A stretch of DNA of 64,000 nt from Albugo candida (Eukaryota > Oomycota > Peronosporomycetes > Albuginales): positions 62,001 to 126,000 of the forward strand of contig JBDOQK010000059.1 in assembly GCA_040437565.1 (NCBI GenBank). Direction: 5' to 3'. The position numbers were made by a program, and so were the translations under genes. This document shows positions 12,538 to 25,084 of the stretch, one piece after another; position 1 is the stretch's first letter, and every line of letters starts with the position of its first letter. The notes under the pieces were generated by a model. The model ran no database searches. It was not told the origin of the DNA and saw nothing but the letters and a program-made list of their open reading frames with translations.

Positions 12538-13309
12538 ATACGTGTAGTTCTGTGTTTGTTCTGTAAATCCAAATTAAAAGATCGTAGATGCACTCCACGA
12601 GTAATCTCCCGAGAAATAAATGCATTTTGAGTAGCTCGACGTCGACTGGGAGAAGACAGTTTTCTAGTTGATTTTCAAGTGCATCTTCATAAGTAGTCGA
12701 TAAGCCAAGATCATTCCTTGCAAACAACGTCTCCACAGTAGCAAAGCTATCAGTACTTATCTCGAGTCAGGCAGCTAGTCTACTAGTTTTGAGCTTTTCT
12801 GTCCGACTCTTCTTCGGTTTTGATTCTTGAGGTATATAAGAACTGGAGTAATCGCTAGATTCTTCATACGCCCCAGATATCATTTGTAGCGACCAGATCG
12901 CAGCGCTAGTATAAGCTTTCGAAGTCTATATTTTGTTCTGACTTGGTTGCCCGTCTTCTGACCCGCCTTAGAGCTAGCTGCGACTAAACATCCATTAGCT
13001 ACAAATGTCTTGCTATTAGAAATCTGAAAATCAATTTGGAATGACTGCCCATTTATAATGTATCGAACATAGACGCACAAACTACATAGCTATTGATCTA
13101 TCATGTGTTGTCGTGATTCAGATACAAATATTCTGCAGCTTTTCTGACGGCAATTGATTTGAAGGATCCAGATAGGAATACAACCAGAATTATCTTGAAC
13201 TTTCTTCGAATCACGCTGACAATTTTTCGCATAGAAAAGGACTCGAAAGCGCACATCCAATTTCAACGAGTACGATAAACTCATTTTACAATTTGATTGA
13301 ATCTCCACA
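12538..13309. other. Intergenic part of the duplicated block
   Basis: No gene is supported. From about 12990 to 13309 the sequence closely matches 34229-34554, so the promoter region of the next gene is duplicated together with the gene. Confidence 0.6.
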
Positions 13310-13771
13310 ATGCAAATCATCACCATCTCGATCGTCTCTGCACTCTACGTATCCATTGCAGTACAATGTGAAGAAGAAACTCATCGTACAGCTGCAGGAC
13401 TACGCGGTGGAATAAACGACATTCTTGGACACTCTACAGCGGTCATAAACAAAAACAATGCCGTGGTCGGTAACAATATTGGTGTCGTACGAAGCAATAT
13501 CTTAGCTACTCAGAACGACAAGTTTCATTTTGAACAAAGCATTGAAGACGTGATTGCGAATAATCCTAATCAAGACACTGCCACCATTTCAAAAAATATC
13601 ATCCGCGCCGTGTCACAAAAAAGTCCCAATACGTTGACGTTGTCCCGTGCACAAGCCGTTGTCGATGCCGCTCGAGGGGACCGGAGTATGCTTCGCGATC
13701 GGATCATGGATCTGATGACCGCAGTGATTACAGAAGAAGGAGTTGACAATAAAGAAGACGTTCGGGCTTAG
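13310..13771 (+). CDS. Small secreted protein of unknown function, copy 1
   Basis: A 153-residue protein starts with MQIITISIVSALYVSIAVQC, a good signal peptide cleaved around residue 18-20. The mature part is mostly polar and probably helical (IEDVIANNPNQDTATISKNI, SRAQAVVDAARGDRSMLRDR). It has no Cys beyond the signal region, no membrane segment, and no RxLR, LxLFLAK or CHxC effector motif. I do not recognise the family. The 5' part, with about 225 bp of promoter, is repeated at 34330-34680 with few differences, including an unchanged signal peptide. That suggests both copies are or were under selection. A secreted host-interaction protein is possible but is inference only. Confidence 0.65.
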   Translation: MQIITISIVSALYVSIAVQCEEETHRTAAGLRGGINDILGHSTAVINKNNAVVGNNIGVVRSNILATQNDKFHFEQSIEDVIANNPNQDTATISKNIIRAVSQKSPNTLTLSRAQAVVDAARGDRSMLRDRIMDLMTAVITEEGVDNKEDVRA

Positions 13772-14412
13772 CAAGAAAGTATAAGGGTGTTTAGCATCGG
13801 CTTGTGAGCGTTTATTTGCGTGTTATCAGGATTTGATTCTCGAGAATGAGATATAAATCTACTCATAAAATGTTTCGTAGTATGTTTCCTCTCTTCATAA
13901 TTCTAATCCTGCTAATCCTTTGCCAGTGAAGTTGCCTTGCAAGTCAAAAACTTTGTTTATTGTCTGTGGTGAGGGCGGCCTGCATTACCCTCGAGTTTCA
14001 CGCGGCCGAAAAGAGATGGATTGTGACTTCAAACTTCAGTCACAGACAGTCGCTCACATACTCTGAAGAATATTACCCTCTCGTCCAGCCTTAGCAGCGT
14101 CGGCGCCGGATGCATGAAGGTCTATATATTTGATAGGCGTTTGGTTTAGGTGACCCAGGTTTGGATTTACAGCCTAATGTATGGACCAAATTGCCCAGGA
14201 CGCCGATAACTGTGCATATCTTTCCAAAAAATAGAAGAAGCAGATATCTCTCGACCCTGCTGACTCGCAGTCGCCCTCACGGAATCCGACGAGACTCATA
14301 TCCGCTCTTCTCTTATTGCGACAGTTCCAATAGGAGAACGAAAAATACATATCAACGCAAAAGAAGAGAAACTTGTGTTTAAAAGCATGCTGCATTCGAT
14401 GTGACACTCAAT
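13772..14412. other. Intergenic region downstream of secreted protein
   Basis: No gene is supported. From 14293 onward the sequence is indistinguishable from 34781 onward. Confidence 0.4.
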
Positions 14413-14739
14413 TTAACCTGTATCCGGCCGAAATGCGTTGGAAACGCCGTTATTGGGGTTGCTTGCTGAAATTGATGCTGGCGTAGCTTCATCGTAATTC
14501 ATAAAATGTTGATTGTTCGAAAACTCCAAAAATAATGTGAATAGTAGGTGCAGGGATTCATAAATATTCTTATACATTGGGATATCGAGAATGGCACATA
14601 TAATGCGAACGTACTTCTCTAGTGAGAGATCCAGTGATGATGTAGGAAGTGATACTTTCGTCAGCAAATCTTCAAATTCTTCTGGCCACATCTGCATCAG
14701 CATCTCTACGTCTGGCATCGTCTTCGTATAATGAACTTG
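14413..14739 (-). pseudogene. IFT46: 3' end of IFT46, second copy (duplicate or assembly artefact)
   Basis: This encodes the C-terminal 108 residues of IFT46 (from VHYTKTMPDVEMLMQMWPEE to the stop) and appears identical to the same part of the full gene on the right (34901-35228). It runs into an N gap, and the other side of the gap (14840-14928) matches the sequence just upstream of the full IFT46 gene. The central part of the gene is thus missing or hidden in the gap. The neighbouring duplicated genes differ by several to tens of percent while this part does not, so an unmerged contig end or a mis-join is likelier than a real second gene. A very recent duplication or gene conversion is the alternative. 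Confidence 0.6.
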
Positions 14740-14929
14740 NNNNNNNNNNNNNNNNNNNNNNNNNNNNNNNNNNNNNNNNNNNNNNNNNNNNNNNNNNNNN
14801 NNNNNNNNNNNNNNNNNNNNNNNNNNNNNNNNNNNNNNNTGACCTCTCAAGATCGGGCTCAGCCTGCGTGTTGACGAAGCAGCTCCGACCAGACTCAGGT
14901 CTCTTAAGAAACATTTTATATGGTAAAAG

Positions 14930-16285
14930 TTTTAACCGCCGAATCGTCACGTTTCTTCCCAAGCTTTTCTATAGTTTATCAGAATAACCAAATTACTTTT
15001 GCACTTAGAATACTGGCTCCATAAACTGACTGAGCTGAGAGCGATGCTGTTTAATCACGATCTACGCGACAACATGATATCAGAAAGTGCTCCTATCCAG
15101 CACATTGGTTGCATGCTTCTACTCATGTAAGTTCTCATATCTCAATATGTGCGCATCCAGAAAAAAGCCAATTTCTATCTCAAAAGAAGTCTAGCGCTAT
15201 ACATGTTATCTGGTGCTAATGGGAATTTATTTCATGAGTCTATTTTCTTCCTCACCACCCTTTTGTGGTATATCAAGATGTATCCTGTTCAATTATCGAT
15301 GTACCTTATCTCGTGCACCACTTCCATACGCTGTTAATTGCGCGCATGTCAGGGGTCACTACTTGTCTAGCTTGATGTTGTTTTGTATCGCCTATATCAT
15401 CGATGATCATAGACTAAGGTCTCAAAACTGCAATTATCGAGAAAGTGATAGTTGTGATAGACATTATCATAGTCTAAGATTTTGAGACGTTCCTAGTCGA
15501 GGAGTATCTGGCTACGGCAGAAGATTAGGTGGTAAAAGTTGATGTTGGATTGGAGAGTTTGGTAGAAGCAGCATGCATCAGGCAACTGCCTACTTGATAT
15601 GGTATTCTGGCTGTTTGCAGCCAGAATTTGAAAGAAGACGAATACACCGGCAACTACGTCGAAAGAAACAATACTGGATTGCTTTACTTGTCAAATTCAA
15701 AAATGCACTGGTTTATAAATCTAAGTTTGAGGAGGTTTGTACATTCGGGTCCAGTATGGTGAAAGAGGGGTATGCATAATCAGCTTTTTTATAACCCCTA
15801 CAAGACTCAGTATGATATGCTTCGTTTGTACAAGGTACACTGAAGGTTTCTCAGCAATATCTTTCCTCCCCTTGCGTACCTGCCTTTTCTTGTCCGTTCA
15901 CTTTCTCCGCAGCAAAAAAGCCAAAACCAACCATGTACCCTTCTGTAGCTATCTCCATTAATTGGATATCAGTACTATCTCTTAGTTCTACGGTGTAATT
16001 TGAGTCATCGTGCTCTAGTTTCAAGTCAGGTACTAATTTGTGTACCTCTAGCATCTCCTCACAAGTGTCATAACTATGGCCAAATCGAATAGCGCTTTGA
16101 TGCATTGTAACTAAGGCCTTACAAACATTAATGATGCTATATCGATATGGTTCTTTCGCTTGTACCTCTGACTCCTGTATAAGCGCTAGGTACGATGAAG
16201 AATTTTATAGTCAATGCAGTTGTTGCGTGCTTTTCTAGACTCAATTAATTAGTGTTTCGCAAAACAATCCTGAGTCTATGTAGAG
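14930..16285. other. Gene-poor stretch before the Gypsy element
   Basis: Only weak coding traces are visible. An exon-like open stretch lies at 15009-15126, between a TTAG acceptor and a GTAAGT donor. A minus-strand 84-residue frame lies at 16105-15851. Neither shows a known domain. Confidence 0.4.
15851..16105 (-). CDS. Hypothetical fragment, 84 residues
   Basis: The frame has protein-like composition (CEEMLEVHKLVPDLKLEHDD, DSTDIQLMEIATEGYMVGFG) but no domain, signal peptide or membrane segment that I recognise. It could be one exon of a decayed gene next to the Gypsy insertion. The start and the surrounding exons are unknown. Confidence 0.25.
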   Translation of the reverse strand: MHQSAIRFGHSYDTCEEMLEVHKLVPDLKLEHDDSNYTVELRDSTDIQLMEIATEGYMVGFGFFAAEKVNGQEKAGTQGEERYC

Positions 16286-18660
16286 GCATGTTGTGAATTA
16301 GAAGGGCGCTCACATTCCTGAAAACCTCTGCTCCGGTAGTTACGAAACAGCCACCCCCTCAAGCGCCGGTAGTTACGAAGAAACTAATTCTAGGAGTCAC
16401 ATAGGGGTGCCAAAGATCATAGCATGCAATTTTAATTTCTTTGATAAAATTCTCAAACTTGCCTCCAGGCGCACGGATCCGCCAAAAAGTATACTTTTGG
16501 TATAGCAATCAAGTCAAGCATAGCCGGTATCTCAACGCAAGAAGATGTCGACTTTTCGGATGGCTGATGAAGACGTCGAGATGACGCCCGCTTACATCAC
16601 AGCACCGGAGCATATCACGGCGCCAAGACTAATTAACTGGAACCAGTTATGGCTAATCCGCTGACTTCACCAGCGGAGTGGTATGAGTGACCTCTTCGCT
16701 AGAGCTTCTCTGGAACAGGAGAGCAGTATGACACCATCGCAGTGACTATAAAAGGCTTTATCGATGCGGGAATGCTCAACAACATGGCGCTCTATGTCCT
16801 ATTTAGGGATTTGGAGACGCCTACCGACTCCGACATTTTGCAAGAGATCAATCGGCGTTGCATCACACTGAAGAATAATCATCTCCCGGACTTTGAGGCT
16901 TTTTACGCCGAGAAGCTGCGAATGGACCTCAAAGAAGACGACGTTGAAGCCCGGTTCTGGAAGTATTTCGCCTGTTTCAACAAGATCTTGAGCAAATATG
17001 GGCTCCAACATGTTTGATGGTACACACCAAGGCCAAAGGTCACGATGCGATAGTGCAGACAACGGACAGGACAAAGATCCTGATTGATAACCTCGCTCCC
17101 ACAACGCTGAGGCGACTGGTTGCCCTCGAGTATTACAAGGCCAAGGCTAATGAAAAATCTCTATGTAATCTGATTCTGGAACGTGCTCGTGAGCAACAGC
17201 ATTACTTCCTGATGACAAAAGACGATAAAGTAAAGCATACTACACAAAGAAAACCACCATCAGTAGTAATTCTCATTTCCAGAATGTTATGGGTTCCATG
17301 AAAGGCAACGACACGTCTCGACCATCAAGGCAGCTCCCAATAAAACAGCAGCTTCCCCACCACACCGCGATGACTTTCTGGTATGAAAAGGGTCCACTGG
17401 GTGTCTGAGTGTCCAACTGCATCCAGCGCACATAAGGATGAAGTCAAAGGAGCCATGCGAGAGCGCATGGCAGCACGTACTTCAGCAAAGCAAACCACAC
17501 TCTCTTTGAACCAAGAATCAAAGCTATCAGCGGTCCTAGAGGGTAATTGGGAGGTCCCCCTGTGCGCTGACTCGGGTTCAAATGTACCCATCATTCCAGC
17601 AGTCTTTTTCTTGGCCTTTCACCCGACACGCACGTGACGACCAACCTCCGTTACCCTGTTAGTGTGGAGTTGGCTTGTGGTGCCACGTTTGTCTACCTCG
17701 AGCGAGTGATATTGGACGTCCAAGTACGTATTGCTGCAGAAGCGGCCAACATCAGGGGTGCTGGCTGTCTCATCCTGTACGATGAAGAAGACCAATTTAT
17801 TCTTGGCAAAGATACTCTCAGCAGTCTTGGTATCGGCGGAGGATCCATTATCGCTAATCTAGAAGAGGGACCAGCCACCGATCCAGACGGTGATGATCTT
17901 ACCACCAATAGTGCTGCTGAAGTTGGTCTCGAAGTCGATTCAGACATCCTAAATCTTCTGTCTTCAATGGAGAACACAGCACTGCTGGAAGAGTGTAAGG
18001 ATTGTGGACTCGCGCATGAATTATATGAACTCCCCGTCCAACACAGAGTTATTTGGTGGAACCAGCTGGTCCATGATCCACCTGCAACGGTTGAGCCCCT
18101 CTTTGGTGAAGTTCCAGGTCGACGCTTACCCTGTAACTTCCAAGACAAGACCGTATCTAAAGCAACAAAGTGATTATCTGCGTTCCTACTTCGCCAAGCT
18201 ATAGCGGCTGGGTTTCGTTCACCGCAACAATCACAGCCACTGATCCTCGCCTGCATTAACAGTTTGCAAGGGCCTCAACAGATGAATCTCGCACTACAGT
18301 TGATTACTCTCGAGTCAACAGTCTTGTGATTCCTCTGACTGGAGCCATGCCAGATATGAAGGCAGCGACCGCTCGCCTCTCAGGATCAAAGTATTATGCT
18401 CACTTTGACAGTTTAATAGGCTTTTGGCAGCTCGCACTGCATCCGGACTGCCAGAAGCAGTTCTCAATAGTTGCTTAGGAAGCGTGTACACCCCGACCCG
18501 TATGCCGCGGGGAGCTACTGACTCTGCAATTCATTAGCAGAACCAGATGCACACGGTGTATTCTCCATTGTTGCATGACAACTTACTGTCCCAAGTTTAT
18601 GATATTATCGTCTTCGCCCAAACTAGAAACAAATTTGTCGACAAGATTCGTCACTTCTAT

Positions 18661-19472
18661 GAAGTGACTGCGCAGTATGGCCTGGAGATAAGTGTCACGA
18701 AGAGTCTACTCTTATGCCGAGAGGTACTGTGGCGCTGCAAGGTCTTAAGTGGAACAGGTGTACGAAATGATCCCGCTCGACTTGCCGCATTTACATCCCT
18801 TCCGGCTCCCAGTAATGCAGCTGATCTGCAACGTCTACTGTGCCAGTAACTGGCTATATGATTCGGTCATAGAATTTTCTCGCACTGCAGTACCGCTCTA
18901 CGACAAACTCGACGCTGTATTTTAGAAAACGAGTCACGCTAAACGTATTGCAGCCGGTATATCATTGACTTGGACATCTAATGAACTTGACGCATTCAAT
19001 GCTTTCCTCGTTACCCNNNNNNNNNNNNNNNNNNNNNNNNNNNNNNNNNNNNNNNNNNNNNNNNNNNNNNNNNNNNNNNNNNNNNNNNNNNNNNNNNNNN
19101 NNNNNNNNNNNNNNNNGAAGTGACTGCGCAGTATGGCCTGGAGATAAGTGTCACGAAGAGTCTACTCTTATGCCGAGAGGTACTGTGGCGCTGCAAGGTC
19201 TTAAGTGGAACAGGTGTACGAAATGATCCCGCTCGACTTGCCGCATTTACATCCCTTCCGGCTCCCAGTAATGCAGCTGATCTGCAACGTCTACTGTGCC
19301 AGTAACTGGCTATATGATTCGGTCATAGAATTTTCTCGCACTGCAGTACCGCTCTACGACAAACTCGACGCTGTATTTTAGAAAACGAGTCACGCTAAAC
19401 GTATTGCAGCCGGTATATCATTGACTTGGACATCTAATGAACTTGACGCATTCAATGCTTTCCTCGTTACCC
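18661..19472. repeat. 356-bp direct duplication flanking a 100-N gap (assembly artefact)
   Basis: Bases 18661-19016 recur exactly at 19117-19472 on the other side of the N run. Perfect identity in an otherwise old element indicates two overlapping contig ends rather than a biological repeat. Confidence 0.9.
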
Positions 19473-22400
19473 TTCAGTCGCTCAGCTTTCGTTCCCACAA
19501 GATCAGGCAACCTTCTGTGCTCTTACTGACGCCTCCAAGTGTGGATGGGCTCTCATTGCTACTCAAGTTCGTATGTCCGGGAAGACAACCGAGTTGAAGA
19601 ACAAGCCTCTGAGTTGCTTGCATGTATTGGTAGCATTTTCCGTGGAAGACAGATCAACTGGTTAGTCACGGAAAAAGAAGGATACTCGATCATTGAAGCA
19701 TGTATTAAACTCGAGGTTCTGCTGGCTCGATTCCGTTGATTTCGTCTATTTTTCGATCACGCAAACTTGATTCAGATATTTTTGCCGGCTCAGTCCGTAA
19801 GCGTCACATCTGTGGAAAGATGCAGCGCTGGGCTCTCAATCTAGTGCCCTACCGATATGAGATTGAACATCTCAGCGGTGAGCGTCATGTGTTCGCTGGC
19901 ATTGTTTCTCGCTGAATTGCCCCAGCCCAGCCTGTGGATGCCGCTGCCTATGCTATGCGTTTGCGCAGTAATCATAGCTCTTAACACTCCGCCCGCTCCA
20001 ATCACCGGTGTTTGTCTCCCAGTCGATCAAGGAGATCGTCACGCATCAGCTGCATTCGTCAAGCCACCCAGGTTCCCTTCCTGCAGATGGATCGCCCATC
20101 CTAGTAGCGGAGAAAGTATGGCTACCTCCGGACGCAGATCAGCTCATCATGCGTGTATCCATGGTTGCGCACTGTAGTGTGCGTGGACACCACGGCGTTC
20201 GCGCAATGGTCAACATTATCAAGCGAGAGTTCATGGTCGACAACCTCCAGCGCAAGGTGGAAGCATTTGTAAAGCATTGTTTGCTTTATCGACATGTCAA
20301 GGGTCAGTTGATCGTGCAGCGAGATTGGTCGGCAGCTGATGGCGCGACCAAGTGCAATGAAACCCTTCTCATTTACTATCTCTACCATGGGCGATAGCAT
20401 CTCAGGTTCTAAATATTGCCTAGTACTTAAGGATGCATTCAGCCACTTCTGTAAGCTAATTGCTTCCGTTACTGCAAGTGCCCGGGTTGTAGTTGGCGCA
20501 ATTATGAGTTGGTATATTGTGACTGCTAAACTAGGTATGACGCACAATCTATCTCCGGTCTACGTGCCTTAGCTTAATGAAGCTGTCGAGCGCGTGAATC
20601 GCGACGTTTTACAGGTTGCACGTGCGATGTTGCTTGAAGTTCAGCTCGATGTGCGCAATTGGTACATTATACTTCCGGTGATTCAGTCCTGTGTCAACCA
20701 TTCCCCCGTCGAGAGCCTGGGTGACAAGTGCTCGATGAAGATCTTCACAGTTCTACCAACGCCGCCTTTGCTGTCCTCTTTTATCGCTTTCGATGGAGAC
20801 AGCACAACCGCTATCACAGTAAATACTGACTCGGTAGCGCAGCAGTTAAAGCAAATTACGATTCGTCTACAACAGATGCACAAGTTTGTGGAATCTAGCA
20901 AGCTTGACCGTCAGCAAGATGCTCGCGATGCACCACACGACGCTGCTGCCAACCTTAAAGTGGACGATTCCGTGTTGTGGTCGCGCGTTGAACTTCATTT
21001 GTCGGACTCCAAGCTGAAAGGCCGTTGTTCGGCCCCTTTGTAGTCACTGGAATTGAGGAGCAAATTGAGAATTTCATCAATGAAGCTTTAAATGACGTGC
21101 GTGGATCTTGACTTCAGCTTTATTCAGAAACTGCACTCGAAGTCACAGAGGAACTACGTGAAAAAAACAATTTTACGCAGCGATTGGTACTCGGTGCTCG
21201 TGAGATTTGTGACCTACGCTACAATATGATTTGGCATCTGCATGGGAGCTAAAGGTCGCCTGGGCTGGGCTTGAAGATGCTGAGGCGTCGTGGTGTTATT
21301 CACTAGCACTAGTTCAGTATCAAGTAAATGAAAAACGCAGTTTATTTCGAGCTTATGGTCTCTGCATTTCCACGCATGTCTGTTGCCTCCGCCCGTTCTT
21401 AGGGTCGCGTTGAGCCCTTTCACCTCACCAGTCGCTTCCTTTCAACACTTCTTCCCACGATAACCTTCGATCAGCGAGATTATTTCGCGCAGCTCTTTCA
21501 ACAGCGGCGAAGCGAATCTCTTGGTGAGAAGGTCAGCTCGCATAAAGCGCGACTCGCAATACACCATCTTGATTACCCTTTTTTTGCTGTAAACCTTGAT
21601 GAACTTGATACGTACAGCGATGCGTTTTGCTCTTCCTGCGCTCTATTCATCTTATATTTGTTTAGAAGTCGCAGCTTGATTGTCCACATGCATCAGCATC
21701 GGCTTTGAAACGCGCACACAATTTCGCCAAGCAATTCGTTGATTCCTAGCGAGTCACTCGCCACCTGCGATGCAGCTACGAATTCGGCCTTCATTGCAGA
21801 AAAACACCACGCTTACCTGTTTTCGACACGTCCAGCCGACAACCATCCATTTGCGCACAGAACCCTTCCACTTGTCGATTTTCAATCCGCGAGGTCTGCC
21901 GCGTCATCCACGTCGCTGTATCCTCTTGGAACGACTTCTTGTGCACCATTGGCTCCAAGTGTTCCGTCCAATTTAAACTTCAGGTCGACGACTCCCTCCA
22001 AGTACCTTCTTGCCCACCTCCACTAGCGATCCCTCGGCGCATGCGCTCGCGGGCTGGCACGGTGCACAGCTAATGCAATGTCCATCCTTGTGTATCGAGA
22101 GAACCACAGTAGGCTTCCAATGACCGATTGACAAATCTTCACAGTCGGCCGTTCTGGTGTATCATCACCGTCACCTGGCAGTAAATTGCTCTCTTCTGAG
22201 TGCAGAATTAGCTTGACCCTGACATGGTCCAGCCAGCACTTCGCGAATGCACTGCGTCTGCTCTAGTAGATACCCATTGTCGTTGGCATCAGTCAGACCA
22301 ATACCCAAAAACTTGGTCACTTCACCGAGATCCTTTACCTCAAGTACCTTGATGTCACTGAAGAATTGGTTTACGTCGCGGATCTTTTAGCAATTAGCTA

Positions 22401-23564
22401 AAGGTCGTTCAGGTAGACGCCCACCATCCCGATCCTTGTTGCATCACCTTTTGAGTATAAGCAACTGTCAGTGTGGCACTGTACAAATCTAAGCTTCCCA
22501 GAAGTGTTATCATGTAGCATTTGTGCCTACAATCATCCAGTCTGCTTCAGACCGTACAGAATTTTTCTAAGCTTCAGCGCTAGCATGATCTTATCACTTG
22601 TGCCCAAGATCTTCAACTCGTCCTCTGCTAACTCCATTCCCTGCGGCACGTGAAGCACGATCTCTATGCCTTCTTCTTTATCTGCTTTAACATAATCATT
22701 AGTAACATTACCGTGTCGAGAAGGCACTTCCCCCCATACTCGCGCCAATGCCGGCACTACTTCTGCTGTCGTTATTTCCATCCCGGCACTGACAGTCATG
22801 GTGCAATTCACACCATGTGACTGCTCGTTTCCGCAGGCCAGGAGTGTCGCCTTAAATCGCACCACCGTCCCATCTGCGTGTCTTTCAGTCTTAAAGACCC
22901 ATTTGGATTGTAGAAGCTTCTCACCAGAACTTCGAAGTGTTACTTCCCACGTTTCATTTGACTTGAGCGATTCAATTTCGGATCGCATTTCTTCGCGCCG
23001 TTGCGCAGCATTTTCAGAGCTTACCGCTTCCTTGTATGTATTTCGGATCTTCTACCAAGTAGACCATCCCAACTGGTGCATGTTTGGCGCCCATTTGACG
23101 TGTGGTCATACACGTTGCATCCGAATCCTTTGGGTGGACATCGTCCTTCTTCAACAGCGGTTTATTCGTGACATTCTTCCCTTTACCGAGTGCCCCGCGC
23201 CTATACGATCTCTTCGAAATGCCGATGCATCCCTTTCGCTTTGTAGCCTTCTCCCTTTCTTCCATAACTTGGCGTAAATCAGGATCCTTTCTGCGTAGCT
23301 GCTTCTGCAATTGACAGTTTCCGTCAATGCCCATGGTCTCCACATTTTTTACATGCTGCGTCGTTATGACCAATTGCTCGCGAGATAGATATACCTTGAA
23401 CCCTTTGGTCTCATCATGCTTCCCCACGATTATGCTGACCTCGGCGCGTGGTTTCCACGATTGCTTTCCTGGATCACGATATACCGTACACGATCTCCCA
23501 AAAACCATGGCATCAGCAATACTGGGCTTCTTACCAGTCAGGACTTCCACTGGAGGCCCACTTC

Positions 23565-24294
23565 ACTTCTCAATTTGCCGAATACCAAGTAACCCGCTAA
23601 TTTAGTACAAAACAACTCGAAAAAACTACTTTTTTCAACTCTTTCCTCTCGAAAGCAATGGTTCAAGTCGACATATCGACACAACCCAGGGTGCTAGCGT
23701 CCACTTGTAGTGGCGTGGCAACCATCATGAGTCACCCTTTTTTGGGTGATTGCATGATTGTTGATGAGTCATCACCCCTATGTGATGACGTGGAAAGTAC
23801 CCCCACCCCCGATGTGACGGTACAGGGTAATACCGGTACCACCGGTGTAGGATGTGGTACCGGTGGTACAAGCGGTACTGTCGTTGCCCCGTCACAGGGT
23901 GACCAAAAGGCAACAGCAACTGCAAGTGTGGACGACACTAAAAGTCCCACTCTTGCTGACCTGATCAAGTCACAGGAGTCCTTGCGTAAGGACCAGCCAA
24001 GAGCTAGAGCGAAATTTCGCGTGGAGCTCCCAAAGCCGAAAGCCTCGGACATCGAGTCTATTATGCGATTGTATGCTGATGGACAACATCCCGAGTGGTC
24101 GGTGTTGGCTGAAAAATTGGAGGNNNNNNNNNNNNNNNNNNNNNNNNNNNNNNNNNNNNNNNNNNNNNNNNNNNNNNNNNNNNNNNNNNNNNNNNNNNNN
24201 NNNNNNNNNNNNNNNNNNNNNNNATGTTATTCAAGATAGCCTAGGCAACTAGAGAAGTCAGTTAGTCTAATTCTAGTAATATAGACACTTTCAA
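23565..24294 (+). mobile_element. Unassigned insertion inside the nested Copia, flanked by a 17-bp direct repeat
   Basis: The stretch interrupts the Copia integrase region. ACTGGAGGCCCACTTCA occurs on both sides (23548-23564 and 24295-24311), as a target-site duplication would. It encodes a plus-strand protein start at 23658 (MVQVDISTQPRVLAST..., a Gly/Thr-rich middle, then KFRVELPKPKASDIESIMRL), which I cannot place in a family, and it then runs into an N gap. A Gag-like protein of another retroelement is possible. A 17-bp duplication is longer than LTR elements normally make and would suit a LINE-type insertion. Confidence 0.45.
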
Positions 24295-25084
24295 CTGGAG
24301 GCCCACTTCAAATTTGCGCTGCTTGGGCTGCGATTCAGCATATAAGTTGTGTATTGCACTGCATCACCCCAGAAGTGCAGCGACAAGCCACTGGTAAATG
24401 TCATGCGCCCCGCCATATTGAGAACAGTCCTGTGCATGCGTTCTGCTTTTTCATTGGATGCTTGATTGCCGGCTTCGCTAAGTGTCTGGTAGCCCCAATC
24501 GCCTTGCAAAACACGTCGACGTTCCAGTATTCTACTCCATAGTCCGTTCTGAGGATGTGCTATATTACCATTTATCCATTTTTGATTAAAAAAAATAATA
24601 GCCATGAAGACTTGACCTCATCCCCACTTCCTTCAATTTATCACCTTGCAAGTAAACGTGCGCTCGAAAAAATCCAGAAATGTTCAAACATTTTCACAGC
24701 CAGATTCATCTTTCGCGAAACAGATAATCTGCAGTAGTTGGACGAGTGGTCAACAAAGTTGACCATATACCGTTTACCGCATCGGTCTGTCGGAGTCATA
24801 GTACCCTTGAGGTCACTGCAAATGACCCCTTCAATCCGATCAGTCGTAGAATGCACCCCTCTATCCTTCTTGGACTGTGCATGCTTAGATTGTTTACCTT
24901 GAGCGCAGGCAATGCAGCTTGGTCACTTCCTGTCGATAATCTCAATGCCTGAGCTCTCGCTGTCTGCCATCCTTTCAAGCGTGTCATACATAAGATGACC
25001 GAGACGCCTGTGCAAGTCCAAACCCTTGCACTTTACCGGTACACTAGGTGCATCGACAGTATCGGCAGTAACTAGGGCCGCGAG

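Noticed and set aside
13310-13771. An RxLR or Crinkler effector
   Set aside because: No RxLR, EER, LxLFLAK or CHxC motif follows the signal peptide; only a secreted protein of unknown function can be claimed.
19117-19305. A second reverse transcriptase fragment in the Gypsy fossil
   Set aside because: It is the exact copy of the sequence left of the gap and not an independent remnant.
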